NCBI GenBank assembly: GCA_024114885.1
Contig: CP099420.1
Location: 2,480,001 to 2,544,000 of the forward strand
Source: Septoria linicola
Lineage: Eukaryota; Ascomycota; Dothideomycetes; Mycosphaerellales; Mycosphaerellaceae
DNA length: 64,000 nucleotides
Direction: 5' to 3'
Of the stretch, positions 1 to 10,015 are shown piece after piece. The notes under the pieces were generated by a model that saw nothing but the letters and a program-made list of their open reading frames with translations, ran no database searches and was not told the origin of the DNA. The translations under genes were made by a program, and so were the position numbers. Each line of letters starts with the position of its first letter. Position 1 is the first letter of the stretch.

Positions 1-444
1 GACAAAAGCAGCGACTTCTTCATGTGGGAGCACTTCACTACGAAGCACTACTGGGACAACGGTGAACTGAAGCGCATTGGCGAGATCTACACCCCTTGGC
101 CGAGCTGGATGATTGTCGCGAGGACGCATGAAAACATTGAAGCCGAAGTGGAGGACATGATGCAAAGAATCAATGATGGTGTACAATACTACAGGGAGAA
201 CAAGGCAGAGGCGATCGACCACATTACGACCAACATGGAATATTCGAAAGAGGACGCCCTGGAGTGGATGAAGACTGTACGTTTTCCAGAAGACGTTCGA
301 GGAGTGAGTGCGAGCACGGTGGATCAGACTGCAGCGATCCTGCGCAAGGCTGGCGTATTGACTGACGAGGCTGGCGGGAGTGAGCACATGATCATCGTCG
401 GTCGTGCGGGGCCAGATGTTATTGGCAATCCAGCTGAGGTCTGA
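1..444 (+). CDS. Ca3427-like PBP2-fold protein, 3' part
   Basis: The frame is open from the first base to a TGA at 442-444, so the 5' end lies outside the window; about 147 residues are visible. The block TKHYWDNGELKRIGEIYTPW followed by PSWMIVA resembles the C-terminal lobe of fungal Ca3427-like proteins. These have a periplasmic-binding-protein (type 2, NMT1/THI5-like) fold but are intracellular in fungi. Their ligand is not established, so no reaction is claimed. The tail, ending GPDVIGNPAEV, is acidic and ordered-looking. The family call rests on recalled motif similarity and not on a search. The downstream 0.8 kb has no gene, so this is the last gene before the SUMO protease. Confidence 0.6.
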   Translation, partial: DKSSDFFMWEHFTTKHYWDNGELKRIGEIYTPWPSWMIVARTHENIEAEVEDMMQRINDGVQYYRENKAEAIDHITTNMEYSKEDALEWMKTVRFPEDVRGVSASTVDQTAAILRKAGVLTDEAGGSEHMIIVGRAGPDVIGNPAEV

Positions 445-1260
445 GACTTGGATGGGCAACGGATGTGGAAGCCCAGCGCAGACCGGTCTCAGCGTATGAG
501 TGTATCGGCGGAATGACCACAAAGGTTTCCAAGACACTGGCGCATTCGAACTTGGCTGTGGGACCACTCAAGGCATAGCGGGACGAGCAGTAGCGTCGGG
601 CGTCACATTCCATTGCCATGGCAGCCTGGAGGACTGAGAGGCGGACCAGAGGAGCCAGCTCTGAGCCTCACGGATTCAGTTGATGAGATGGCGCTCACTT
701 CTCTTCGATGTCCTTCGATCACCCAGTGGCTCGACGGGCGGCTGCATACTGACAAAGCATCCTCGTAAGTACCACAATGTGGTAGCACAGCAAGGCTATA
801 CAGAGTGCCACGTCCAAGCTAGCCGATGATCCTCGAGGGTCCTGACAATTGAGTTTGATATCTCCTCGAGCTTGCGTACCGTAGCAGCGCAAGGTCGTTC
901 TTGCCAGAGTAGCACTTTCTATAGATTAGACAAAAGTGAAGCAATGGCCATCTTGCTGGTGTGGAGCGATCCTGCGTTGCACAGATAAATGTAGTTGCCG
1001 GAAACAGAGGTCGAGAAGAAAGAAGTGCCAATCCCGTCCCATGACGGATGCGCTCCACACGTCCCATCACACGCGTGAACCTTTAAATCAATCTTGCAAT
1101 GCTCGTCCAACGCACGATTTCGCCACGACACCACCTCCTCATCCGTGCGATTGACGTGTAGATATGACCAGCAGACTTGGAGGTCCTCGAAGCGATCCCG
1201 AATGTCAGCGACACAATAGAATGAAATAAGGCGAGAATAGCACATGAAGCTCCACCATCA
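445..1260. other. Intergenic region, no gene seen
   Basis: Only short overlapping frames with no recognisable protein pattern occur here. The right part should contain the promoter and 5' UTR of the SUMO protease gene. No repeat, tRNA or AT-rich tract was seen. Confidence 0.5.
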
Positions 1261-4200
1261 ATGCGCAGTATTCCAGAGCGCTTGTCTGATTTTGCAGGCA
1301 AAGTGCAAGAGCTCTTCAACGGCTCACCAAGCGAAGGTGCACCTTCAAATGTCACTTCGGTAAGATCCCTTTCCTTTCCTCTTACGTTCTTACACACATT
1401 GCGCCTCGCGGCTCGCGGCTACGACATGGACGTCGGGTTGGACTTGCGAGGCTTTCGTCGAGGCATGCCTTGGAATAAGCGGCGGCACTCACAACGAAAT
1501 GCGAGCTGGGCTCATTTTGGCCTACAGAATACCAATGATTCAACGGTGCAGAATAGCCTTGTGCAAGTGCCGAGCTCGGGAAACACACCAGCACCAATAG
1601 CGAGCAGATCTGGCAAGCGAGGTCGAGGTGAAGAAGAAGTCAATTCAGGAAGGAGCAGCAAGAGCAGTAGAAGGAGTGGCAGCGCGAACGATCTGGTCCG
1701 TAACTATCAGCGACGACCACCCTCGAACTCGACGCCGATTGCAGTGCCCGAATACAACCCAGAGGTGGACTGGAAACCGAAGCAGGCACCAACCATGGGC
1801 GCACCACATCGACCGCAAGGTGGTGTCAAGCCAACGAACACTCTGAATCGTTCCTCTCAGCACAGCATACGCGCGACACAGCCACATCATTCTTCTTCAG
1901 CGAGTTCAGGACATGGCAATGCTGTAGCCATCGCAGCGAACCAGCCGCGACTGGATGTCAGCACGAGCAGAGGGACAAGTGTTGCCGGACCGCCCGCTTT
2001 TCTCGATCCAAGCGGGCTACAGCAACGGCCGCTGAAAAGGCAAAAGATGCACCCGACTCCGGGGTCTGATCCTGTGGATTTGACAAGTGACGATAATCAT
2101 TTGGATCTGACCCAGGGGCGAGCTATACCTGCCAGACATGCGGCTACACCTGCTACGAGCCAAAGGTCGACCGGCGCGTTCTCTGACAGGTCAAAGAAAC
2201 GACACAAGCATCCCCAAGATATCTTCGGTAACGATGAAATGAACACTGCGGATGATGGGCTGTCCTACAAATATAGCAAGAACACACAGAAAGGCCTGAG
2301 GAAGAAGGGTTTGACTTCATCGCGTTCAATCTCGCCCAATCAGCCCCGGCAAGGTCGCACCGGTCAGCAGATTGGCACCGCGCAGACACCACTTTTGCTC
2401 GACGACGATGATGTCAGCACCTTGACCCAACGTGCCAACCCGAAGAAGCCCGCGCGCACTGAGATACCAGAAGTTGAGGAGCTGCTATCGATCGATCTTG
2501 GTAAAGGCGTGGAAGAAGCGGGAGATGAACATCGGCGCAAAAGAAGAAAGGGTCAACAAGGGAGCGTGGAGGACTTGAACCAGGTCGACAATATCATGGC
2601 AAGTGCTGGATATGGGAACCGAAGATCCACGCAGACACGTTCCATCTTTGCCGAAAATGAGAGGAGGAATGTATCACAACCGATAACGCATACGGCAAAG
2701 CTCCGGCAGCAGTTCGTGCGCGACGGTGGAGTCGATGAAGTTGACGAAATCGAAGATGACCCCATTGTTGACACTGAGCGATCGTCGAAAGCGTGGACGC
2801 ATAAGCAGCCATCGTCAAGCCGACCACAGACGCGAGATCAGAGTCCAGACGCACTAACTGGCGCTCGCACGGTGTTGTCAAGGAATTCCAGAAGCACATC
2901 ACCAGCAAAAGGCATACCCGTAGTTTCGCGATCCGAGAACAGGCCAAACATTGGGACGCTCAAGCAGAAAGGTCCAACTTCCGCACTGCAGCCCAACACG
3001 TTCACGAAAACGTCGAAGCCAGCGGTGTTACAGGATGGGAAGTCGATCGGCAGCATGCGGAGAATGAACGAGAAGTATGAAGACGACGACGAGGACAATG
3101 CTCCAATCGCAATCACCAGCATCATCTGCAAAGGCTACGCTAACAGTTCTCCTGGTCTGAACCTGGTATGGCACACCAGTTCAAGGTCTTTCCTGCTTGC
3201 GGAGGGCACGGGATCTGTTGTTTACTCGCCATTTGGACCGCAACCGATCAGCGTGGGCCGACTCGCTGTCTCACATGGCTACAAGACCAATAATCGAAGC
3301 TTAAAAGTCATACTCAAAGGCACAGCGAACTGGATGAGCACCGGAACCATCCTTATCGAGTTCGCCAACCGAAGGAGCAAGCATCTGTTCGATACTGCTC
3401 TATGTGACAGCCCAGGAATGATGATGAACGAAATACCTGTGGAAACTCTGAACGCGACGTTTACAAATCTTGGTAACATTGAGAGTCAACATTATTTGAA
3501 TTCACTTGCGCAAACCAAGCAGAAAGGTCAGCACAACCCGGCACGCGCAATGCCCCAGGCGAGCGAGGAGCGCATAGTCTATAAAACCGAGCAGCCGCCA
3601 CGGGCAAAGGCTGTGAGTAGAATGAAAGGCGAGACCCTGTCCGAGGCTCTGCTGGACGAGGAACGACGCGGTACGCCGAAACATCATGATGGAGAGATCT
3701 CATCGCCGTATTTTGCTCCTGGCCAGCCGACACGTCGCTCAACACGCCAATCGAAACCCTCAGTGCAGTATCGCGAGATATCACCAGAGCTTGAGAAGTG
3801 GACGGCACAAAACGGAACGCCGAGGTGGGCCAAGCCTGTTGTCTATCCCGAACAAGGGCCACGTCGAGTGACGATCGATGCGGATGATCTTAAGCATCTT
3901 GACGCGGGTGAGTTCCTCAATGACAACATCCTCAACTACGCACTGCGGGACATCGAGGAGGGACTGCCCACAGAACAGAAGCACAGGTTCCACTTCTTCA
4001 ACACCTTCTTCTTCACTTCCTTGACAGCCAAGAACGGCAAGAAAGCCTTCAACTACGAAGCGGTGATGAAGTGGACGAAGAACGTCGATCTTTTCACCAA
4101 GGAATTCGTCGTGGTCCCCATCAACCTTGATCTGCACTGGTTCGTGATTGTCATCCACAATCTACCTCTATTGAAACGCAGACTACTGGACTCTGATGAT

Positions 4201-5736
4201 GAAGAGCAGCCGGCCGAGGACACAGTCGACCTGGAGTCAGACAATGAAGTGGTGACACCGCAGTCAGATGGGCCACAGTCAAGACTCGAACAGATGACTC
4301 TTTCCGACACTGCTGAGGCTGCTATGGACGAGCCCATCCTTGATGCACTGAAGCTATTAGGGCACGATACGCCACTTGCGGAAGGCCAGATGAGCAGCAC
4401 GAAGTCCAAAAAGGGTAGGAAGAAGAAACCTGTCCCACCGACCAGAAAGTTCCCGAGCAACCAGGCCACGATTGTATCCTTGGACTCGTTCGGCGTCAAA
4501 CGAACTCATGAGGCTGCAATCATCAAGGAATACATCATTGCAGAAGCGGCGGAGAAGCGAAGTATGGAGATCACTAAAAAGGACATACAAGGTGTCAACG
4601 CATCAGGCATTCCCCAGCAGAACAACTTCTATGACTGCGGCGTCTATTTGATCGGGTACATGAAGGAGTTCGTGCGGGATCCCGACCGCTTCGTGAAAAG
4701 GATATTGGGCCGAGAACTGGACACGAGCGACTTTGCCGCCTTTGACACCTCAGCTTTGCGTAACGAAGTTCGGGACAACTTGCTCAAGTACGGCGACATG
4801 GTTTCTGAGAAGTACAAACGTGAGAAATTGGCAAAGCGCAAGGCGCAAAGCGAAGTTGGCAAGACACCGAGCAAGAACCTGGCTGCCAGCAATGATGCAG
4901 CGCCTGCCTCCAGTCAACCCTCACGTAGCAGTCCATCTGCGAAACACAGGAGCAGCAGGCAAGCTACGCCATCTGCGCCATCTGTGCTGAAGACTCCAAG
5001 TATCTCTACGAAAGCTTTGCGCGGCTCGCCAGAACCACCCACATCTACAACGTTCCCAAGAGCTTCACATGACACTCATGTATCAGCTGAAGACGACAAC
5101 GACGAGCTGGAGCTTGATGTACCTCGAGCGTTGCAGGTATCGAAGTCGCCCCGAGACCACGGCAGTCGAGTTTCGCCTAGTGCCGATAAAGGCGATATTG
5201 AGGCCGATGGCGAGATATTGGACGTTCCCGAAAAGAACAGCCGACTCAGCGTGCATCGAACAACCACGCCTCCTCGTCCGCACGGGCCGGCCGGACACAA
5301 TTCGCATCTGAGTCCACTTTCTAGCCTCGAACAGGACGCCAATCGGTCGGCTGGTCGACCGGCGCCCAGTGTCTCTGATGCCCGCGCAACTGTAACTGGA
5401 GGTGACACGCCAAAAGAGGAGATCAAGGAAGAAGACGAAATCAAAATCGAGAACGAGATCAAACAGGAAGCCAAGGCGGAAGACAAGCCGACCATGGGAG
5501 TCAAAGTCGAGGAGCAGGATATGGAATCTGACGCCACTGACATCAAGAGTGAATCTGATGAAGCGGAGAGCGACCAGGGCCGCCTCACTGTCATCTCTAT
5601 CCCTGATGAGGGAGAAGCAGATCCGCTCGCAGAGCAAGATCCGGAGTGGCAAGGCTTCGATCACGGCGATGCAATACGCCCAGTCGAGATTCCAGATTCG
5701 CAACCAGAGACGCAGCAGAGCCTGTCGTTGCAGTAG
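1261..5736 (+). CDS. Ulp2-type SUMO-specific cysteine protease (C48)
   Basis: This is a predicted deSUMOylating protease of 1491 residues. The C48 peptidase domain spans about residues 870-1180. It opens with a GEFLNDNILNYALRDI block. The catalytic triad is visible: His959 in DLHWFVIVIHN, Asp1075 in SLDSFG, Cys1126 in NFYDCGVYL, with the oxyanion Gln just upstream in GIPQQNN. About 115 residues separate His from Asp, including an acidic insertion. Such an insertion is typical of the Ulp2/SENP6-7 branch, not Ulp1. The first 800 and last 300 residues are low-complexity, Ser/Lys/Glu-rich and probably disordered. ATG 1261 is the first in frame. A GTAAGA at 1360 suggests a possible intron, but no acceptor keeps the frame, and a later start (Met at 1426) is possible. 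By family it acts in the nucleus on poly-SUMO chains. Confidence 0.88.
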   Translation: MRSIPERLSDFAGKVQELFNGSPSEGAPSNVTSVRSLSFPLTFLHTLRLAARGYDMDVGLDLRGFRRGMPWNKRRHSQRNASWAHFGLQNTNDSTVQNSLVQVPSSGNTPAPIASRSGKRGRGEEEVNSGRSSKSSRRSGSANDLVRNYQRRPPSNSTPIAVPEYNPEVDWKPKQAPTMGAPHRPQGGVKPTNTLNRSSQHSIRATQPHHSSSASSGHGNAVAIAANQPRLDVSTSRGTSVAGPPAFLDPSGLQQRPLKRQKMHPTPGSDPVDLTSDDNHLDLTQGRAIPARHAATPATSQRSTGAFSDRSKKRHKHPQDIFGNDEMNTADDGLSYKYSKNTQKGLRKKGLTSSRSISPNQPRQGRTGQQIGTAQTPLLLDDDDVSTLTQRANPKKPARTEIPEVEELLSIDLGKGVEEAGDEHRRKRRKGQQGSVEDLNQVDNIMASAGYGNRRSTQTRSIFAENERRNVSQPITHTAKLRQQFVRDGGVDEVDEIEDDPIVDTERSSKAWTHKQPSSSRPQTRDQSPDALTGARTVLSRNSRSTSPAKGIPVVSRSENRPNIGTLKQKGPTSALQPNTFTKTSKPAVLQDGKSIGSMRRMNEKYEDDDEDNAPIAITSIICKGYANSSPGLNLVWHTSSRSFLLAEGTGSVVYSPFGPQPISVGRLAVSHGYKTNNRSLKVILKGTANWMSTGTILIEFANRRSKHLFDTALCDSPGMMMNEIPVETLNATFTNLGNIESQHYLNSLAQTKQKGQHNPARAMPQASEERIVYKTEQPPRAKAVSRMKGETLSEALLDEERRGTPKHHDGEISSPYFAPGQPTRRSTRQSKPSVQYREISPELEKWTAQNGTPRWAKPVVYPEQGPRRVTIDADDLKHLDAGEFLNDNILNYALRDIEEGLPTEQKHRFHFFNTFFFTSLTAKNGKKAFNYEAVMKWTKNVDLFTKEFVVVPINLDLHWFVIVIHNLPLLKRRLLDSDDEEQPAEDTVDLESDNEVVTPQSDGPQSRLEQMTLSDTAEAAMDEPILDALKLLGHDTPLAEGQMSSTKSKKGRKKKPVPPTRKFPSNQATIVSLDSFGVKRTHEAAIIKEYIIAEAAEKRSMEITKKDIQGVNASGIPQQNNFYDCGVYLIGYMKEFVRDPDRFVKRILGRELDTSDFAAFDTSALRNEVRDNLLKYGDMVSEKYKREKLAKRKAQSEVGKTPSKNLAASNDAAPASSQPSRSSPSAKHRSSRQATPSAPSVLKTPSISTKALRGSPEPPTSTTFPRASHDTHVSAEDDNDELELDVPRALQVSKSPRDHGSRVSPSADKGDIEADGEILDVPEKNSRLSVHRTTTPPRPHGPAGHNSHLSPLSSLEQDANRSAGRPAPSVSDARATVTGGDTPKEEIKEEDEIKIENEIKQEAKAEDKPTMGVKVEEQDMESDATDIKSESDEAESDQGRLTVISIPDEGEADPLAEQDPEWQGFDHGDAIRPVEIPDSQPETQQSLSLQ

Positions 5737-5897
5737 GCTCTTACCCGAACCGAACCTCTTACAAGGCGGTGGAAAATACAGTGTAGTTCTGCTCTCGGGG
5801 CTCTAATGGCAGGTTCTATACGAACAGTACAATCTAGTCTATGATTCTATGCATGCCATGCCCCCAACGCCTGGTTGAAACCCTTGCAGAATTCTCT

Positions 5898-6670
5898 TTA
5901 AGCACTCTTCTTCTGCTCTTCCAACAGCGCGTCAGTGATGAACCCGCCACTTGCGCCACGGCCTCCAGTCCCGTCGTTCTGCGGAGCTGCAACAATTTCG
6001 TCGATTTCTGCATGAGAAGAAGAAACATCAGTCGGTCTTGATCACTGTCTGAGAAGGTTCGAGACATACGCATCGAAACCTTCGAGAACGGAGCGCTCAC
6101 CTTCGACACCAACCCAATACCGCTCCTTGTCGCGACGAAACTCTGCAAAGTCCCACTCGCGGTCTTCGAGGTTGTCGGCAGAGGCTGTGTAGATGTAGGT
6201 CTCTGCTGGGACTTCTTTGCCCTAGCAGTCCAATGTTAGTCAGGTTCGTGTCACAAGTAGCAGGATGTTAGTACTGAATTTACCTCAATGTTTCCCTCGC
6301 CACTCTCTGCATCACCTGCTTCTTCCAGCACCTTCACCATGACCTTCTGTCTCGTGTATTCGGAACCCTCGAAGAGGTCCAGGCGGAAGATGTCAGCATC
6401 TGTGAGGCCTGTGACGTAGGTTCCGCGGACTGTGGCATCTTTGTTGGGCACAACACCAGGATAGTCTGCACCAAGGACACGATGGCGACGATGGCCGTGG
6501 AGAATCGCGGGATAGATTTTCAGGTTGTGGGATGCGAAGATGGGGTTGGAAGGGCTCATGTCGCCGTGGCAGACGCGGTGAAGGACTTTTGGGCTCATCA
6601 GTGTGCCGTAAAAGAAGGCTGTGCGGCCTAGGTTCTGGGCGGAGGGCTCGCTCGAAGTTGTGGAGGACAT
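5898..6670 (-). CDS. AIG2-like gamma-glutamylcyclotransferase
   Basis: Three exons encode 205 residues: 6284-6670, 6101-6221 and 5898-6007. The introns are 6222-6283 (62 nt) and 6008-6100 (93 nt), with GTAAAT/CTAG and GTGAGC/CAG borders and consistent phases. The N-terminal FFYGTLMSP is the substrate-binding YGTL motif of the GGCT fold. DLFEGSEYTR carries the Glu that acts as general base in the family. Exon 2 continues the fold with AETYIYTA. Exon 3 encodes a Gly-rich acidic tail ending KKSA. Proteins of this type release 5-oxoproline from gamma-glutamyl peptides or, in the AIG2 branch, act on unknown gamma-glutamyl amines. The exact substrate cannot be read from sequence. Expected location is cytosolic, as no targeting signal is seen. 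Confidence 0.83.
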
Positions 6671-6844
6671 CTTGTTGCTTGTGGTCGGATGTTCGTTGCA
6701 GCTCTGATGAACAGATTTGCGATTGATGGCTTTCGCTGGAGACTTATAGTACTCTTCGATTGCTCGCTCGTTTGCTCAGTCTTTCACCTTCAAGTTAACG
6801 GATGCTTTGTGGAATCTTGTACAGGAATGTCTTATCTGCCTGTT

Positions 6845-7186
6845 TCAGTTCTTCATGCTTGGCGGTGCAGGCTCTTGGGTTGTGGGCCAGATTGGTAGTT
6901 CTTGTGCGTCGTAGACTACCTCGTAAAGTCTCTCCTCGACGAGATGGACAAGCCAGAAGATCGAAATCGTCTTTCGCTCACTGGCTTCGTAGTCTTCACC
7001 TGGAGCAGTGTAGTTCACGGTATTGGCGTATCGGCTGTGGCGCCGCGAGGCACCCCTGCTGCCGATCAAGATCTGCAGATTGTGGACTTCTCCTTTCGGC
7101 GGTTTTGCTGCGACTTCATGTCTCGTCTTCCACTGCTGGCAGAACTTTTGAATATCACGAAGCTGATTCTTGGTCGTGGCGAGCAT
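6845..7186 (-). CDS. Small hypothetical protein
   Basis: An uninterrupted frame of 113 codons with ATG at 7186 encodes a basic, soluble-looking protein: an amphipathic N-terminal helix (NQLRDIQKFCQQWKTRHE), a central basic stretch and a Pro-rich tail. Amino-acid composition is more protein-like than that of the longer frame on the opposite strand (6802-7323), which is Cys/Ser/Leu-rich and looks like a shadow. I recognise no domain. It lies head-to-head with the cyclotransferase and upstream of the PQ-loop gene. It could still be chance; a homologue in another fungus would settle it. Confidence 0.4.
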   Translation of the reverse strand: MLATTKNQLRDIQKFCQQWKTRHEVAAKPPKGEVHNLQILIGSRGASRRHSRYANTVNYTAPGEDYEASERKTISIFWLVHLVEERLYEVVYDAQELPIWPTTQEPAPPSMKN

Positions 7187-7528
7187 TGTCACTTTGGAGC
7201 TTGAGGTTGTGTCGAGGATCTAACGAGAAATGTGGCTGGCTTGAAAGTACAAATAGCAAGCGTCACTCCTTCCGCCCAGTCCCGCGAGCTTGCCTCAGCC
7301 TCCAAAGATATCAACGTGAGTGAGCGCCCTCAACTTCCCCTCCTTATCATAGCACATGCACGTCTTTTTGACACCGCTGTGGGAAGTTCAGTCTTAAAAT
7401 GGCATCGTCGCCACATTCTGGTGGGACTGCCTTGGCAGATAGCATAAGCTTTTCGATGCCCGCAAATCTGGAAGAGCAAGTCGACACGGACCATAGACTG
7501 AACATATGCTAACGAGCCACTCAGAGCC
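7187..7528. promoter_or_regulatory. Upstream region of the PQ-loop gene, possible 5' UTR intron end
   Basis: No gene is seen. Close to the next start codon there is a TGCTAAC branch-like site followed by a CACTCAG acceptor four bases before the ATG. This suggests that a 5' UTR intron ends here. A short ATG frame at 7399 cannot be spliced in phase to the downstream coding exon. Confidence 0.35.
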
Positions 7529-8345
7529 ATGTCATTCTTTAGATGGGTGGTCACGCATCTTGCGCCCCTCTTCCTCATCACTTCCCCGATAACAAGCTAT
7601 GTGGACCAGATCTTGTCAATCAACAGGAGCCGTTCGTCTGCTGGGTTTTCATTGGACATACCACTGATCATGCTCACTGCTTCAGTGTTGAAGTGGGTTG
7701 CAGTGACAGCCATTTTCAATACAAGGGACTTATGCTGACGCATCTGACAGGATCTTCTTCTGGTTCGGCGACCGTTTCGACACAGCACTGCTCATTCAAG
7801 CTGGAGTCATGGTGGTGATGCAGACGCTACTTCTCCATGTTGCACTGGTCAATCGGCCACCATTCGGAGCACAGCACAGCTTGAACAAGCCTTTCGCAGG
7901 CGGAGCAGGAGAAAGCTATGTCACGAGACCTTTCGGCTTCTGGCAATGGAGGCACAGAAAACCTTATTGGGAATTTCTTGCCTACTACACGGTTGCACTT
8001 GCAGCCTTGCAACTGTTTCTTAGTGGTAGCACAGCATATGTGGCGCTTCAAGGCTATGTTGCGCTAAGCATCGAGGCTATCTTGCCGATACCGCAGATTC
8101 TGGAGAACCAACGATTACGATCTTGCAAGGGGTTCCGACTGAGCGTGCTGGTCAACTGGCTAGTGGGAGACTCGTTCAAAATGACGTACTTCTTCCTGTC
8201 TGACAACAATGTACCGTGGGCTTTCAAGCTGTGCGGTCTCTTCCAAGCAGCTTGTGATTGCTACCTTGGGGTTCAATACTGGATGTATGGCGATGGCGAT
8301 GTGGTGATGTCTGGTCTCGAGGAGAAGGATGCACGGCTGGCCTAA
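7529..8345 (+). CDS. PQ-loop membrane protein, Any1/SLC66A2-like
   Basis: Two exons (7529-7692 and 7751-8345) encode 252 residues. The intron is 58 nt with GTGGGT, a TGCTGACG branch and a GACAG acceptor, and it splits a Lys codon. The protein has seven apparent hydrophobic spans and two PQ-loop repeats. The first is SYVDQILSINRSRSSAGFS, with DQ in place of PQ. The second is EAILPIPQILENQRLRSCKG followed by FRLSVLVNWLVGDSFK, close in pattern to human SLC66A2 (PQLC1) and yeast Any1/Cfs1. The latter sits in Golgi/endosome membranes and influences phospholipid asymmetry and flippase mutants. Function here is by family only. The start is the first ATG after a probable 5' UTR splice acceptor. Confidence 0.82.
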
Positions 8346-9074
8346 TATCTGCGAGATGAGGAGAGTATATTCTGCAAAGCTACCATGAGAAGCGATTCAG
8401 AGGGTCAAGGTTTAGGGATCCTTTTCCCCTACCAGTCGAGATTTCAGGCTCGGCATACCGACTCATCGCGATGTACCCACCACAACCGAGAACTTCTTCC
8501 AGCAGAGCCTGAACTCTGCCTGTCTGCTCTGGCGATGATCGGACGGACTCTCAACCTGAGGAAGGGGTGATCAAAATTAAGTGGAAGGTGCCAAGCAGAA
8601 ATGTACTGTTGCAACTGCCACGGCATGCTTCTAATCACTTCCACTTGACAATTCCTCAATACATTAGTCGTCTGGAGCTGTCGAAGCAATCTCGCTCTTC
8701 ACCCCATATACACTCTATCTCTATCGCCCGATTGCTTCTCCACCGTTCCGCCTTACTCCGTGGCCGCTGCTGCCCGCACTAATCACGGACCACCTGTTGT
8801 CTGCCCTCTTACTTCTGAAGCTACTGCCTCGCCAGTGTTTCCCGATTTTGCAGATGGTCAGCACGACAGTGCGATTGTGAGTTTGCGACGCTTACCACCG
8901 CCTGCGGCCTGTTCGAATCAGACAAGCAAACCTGGTGCTCAGTATCACTGTTCCTAGATTCAGTACACGCAATCGAGTCGAGCAATACGGTAGCGTGAAA
9001 AGGTTCGTGTCAGGGAAAATGCTTTCGTCGTCCAATTGCTGACCGTCAAGTACCTGCAGAACATATCAGAGGTC
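8346..9074. other. Intergenic region / probable promoter
   Basis: No gene is seen. The interval 8700-8960 is rich in C and T tracts, as in fungal core promoters and 5' UTRs, and precedes the next coding frame. Confidence 0.4.
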
Positions 9075-9740
9075 ATGGAAGGGTACGAAATGGAGAGGAA
9101 TGGTCAGCGCACCAAGAGTGTTCGCCTTGGGTATGAACTGCCCCTAGCGACAGCTGGAGAGCCTGGCAGCCAGTACCCTGATCTCGACGGCCTCGACATT
9201 CCATACGGTACGATGGCCTTCCATCAGCAGGCCAACCAGTCTTGGACAGGGAACGTCAATGACAATGTGCCCATGAGCGACATTGGTGTCTCTCCCAGGG
9301 ATATGCCGCCAGAAATGAACGACCCGCATGGCGATCAAGCAGCGTTCGCCGGGCCGATGTCTTTGACTGGCGTGATCATGACTGATACCAGACCGATCAT
9401 ACCCTCAGTCGAAGATGCATACTCAAACCCCACTGAGGAGCAGCTATGGCAGCATGAGTTCCGGGAATTCGGGGAGATGCAACACGAAGACCAGATCCAT
9501 CAGGAGAGGTTGCATATGCAACGGCGAACGCAGTCGGATCATAACTGGGCATACATGATGCCACAGCATGATCAAGCAAGGCTTCCATTGCGACCCAAGT
9601 CAGACCCGGCACCGTATGTACCAAGTAAGTGCCGCCTTCTCCTTTACCCATCTAACACAATCACGATATCTGGTGCGATGGGCAATATGTTACGTTGTCG
9701 AACTCAGACTGCGCTTGGAGTGACAGGCAATTTTGCCTGA
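9075..9740 (+). CDS. Hypothetical acidic protein, 3' structure unresolved
   Basis: A frame from ATG 9075 reads a Gln/Met/Asp/Pro-rich protein with an acidic His/Gln-rich helix-like stretch (residues roughly 115-155) and then a basic Pro-rich segment. I recognise no domain. Unspliced, it stops at 9740. However, a perfect GTAAGT donor at 9625, with a CTAAC site downstream, strongly suggests splicing. One acceptor at 9707 would extend the protein to a stop at 9925. Another reading frame with a charged, protein-like stretch (KIKSRREEDKEHE) begins at about 9790 but cannot be joined in phase to the good donor. The 3' exon must overlap or abut the 5' leader of the bZIP gene. Treat only 9075-9624 as reasonably supported. 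Confidence 0.45.
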   Translation: MEGYEMERNGQRTKSVRLGYELPLATAGEPGSQYPDLDGLDIPYGTMAFHQQANQSWTGNVNDNVPMSDIGVSPRDMPPEMNDPHGDQAAFAGPMSLTGVIMTDTRPIIPSVEDAYSNPTEEQLWQHEFREFGEMQHEDQIHQERLHMQRRTQSDHNWAYMMPQHDQARLPLRPKSDPAPYVPSKCRLLLYPSNTITISGAMGNMLRCRTQTALGVTGNFA

Positions 9741-10015
9741 GCGTTAACACCGACCGTCGTGCTCTGTCTTGTATGAGACTGTCTAGCAGCAACAGCCTGC
9801 CTCATATGCACAAGCCAAGATCAAGTCGAGACGCGAAGAGGACAAGGAACACGAAAGTGGGCCGATGTCACGCAAGCACGTGCCCGTGCAGCAGCCCGAG
9901 TTATTATCGCCGATGCCGGCTGTAACTCTTTCCCCACCCTGTCGCTCGGCACAATCTTATCTGATCATCTTTGCTCTGCGAATGAGAAGCATCTCGCCGA
10001 TGCGCACCTCTCGCC

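Noticed and set aside
1360..1462. Possible intron in the SUMO protease (GTAAGA donor)
   Set aside because: The available AG acceptors (1450, 1462) shift the frame, and the frame is open without splicing.
5076..5703. Long antisense frames over the SUMO protease tail
   Set aside because: They mirror the low-complexity Ser/Glu/Lys codons of the real gene on the other strand.
6802..7323. 173-codon plus-strand frame
   Set aside because: Cys/Ser/Leu-rich random-like composition. It overlaps a better-looking minus-strand frame and has no domain.
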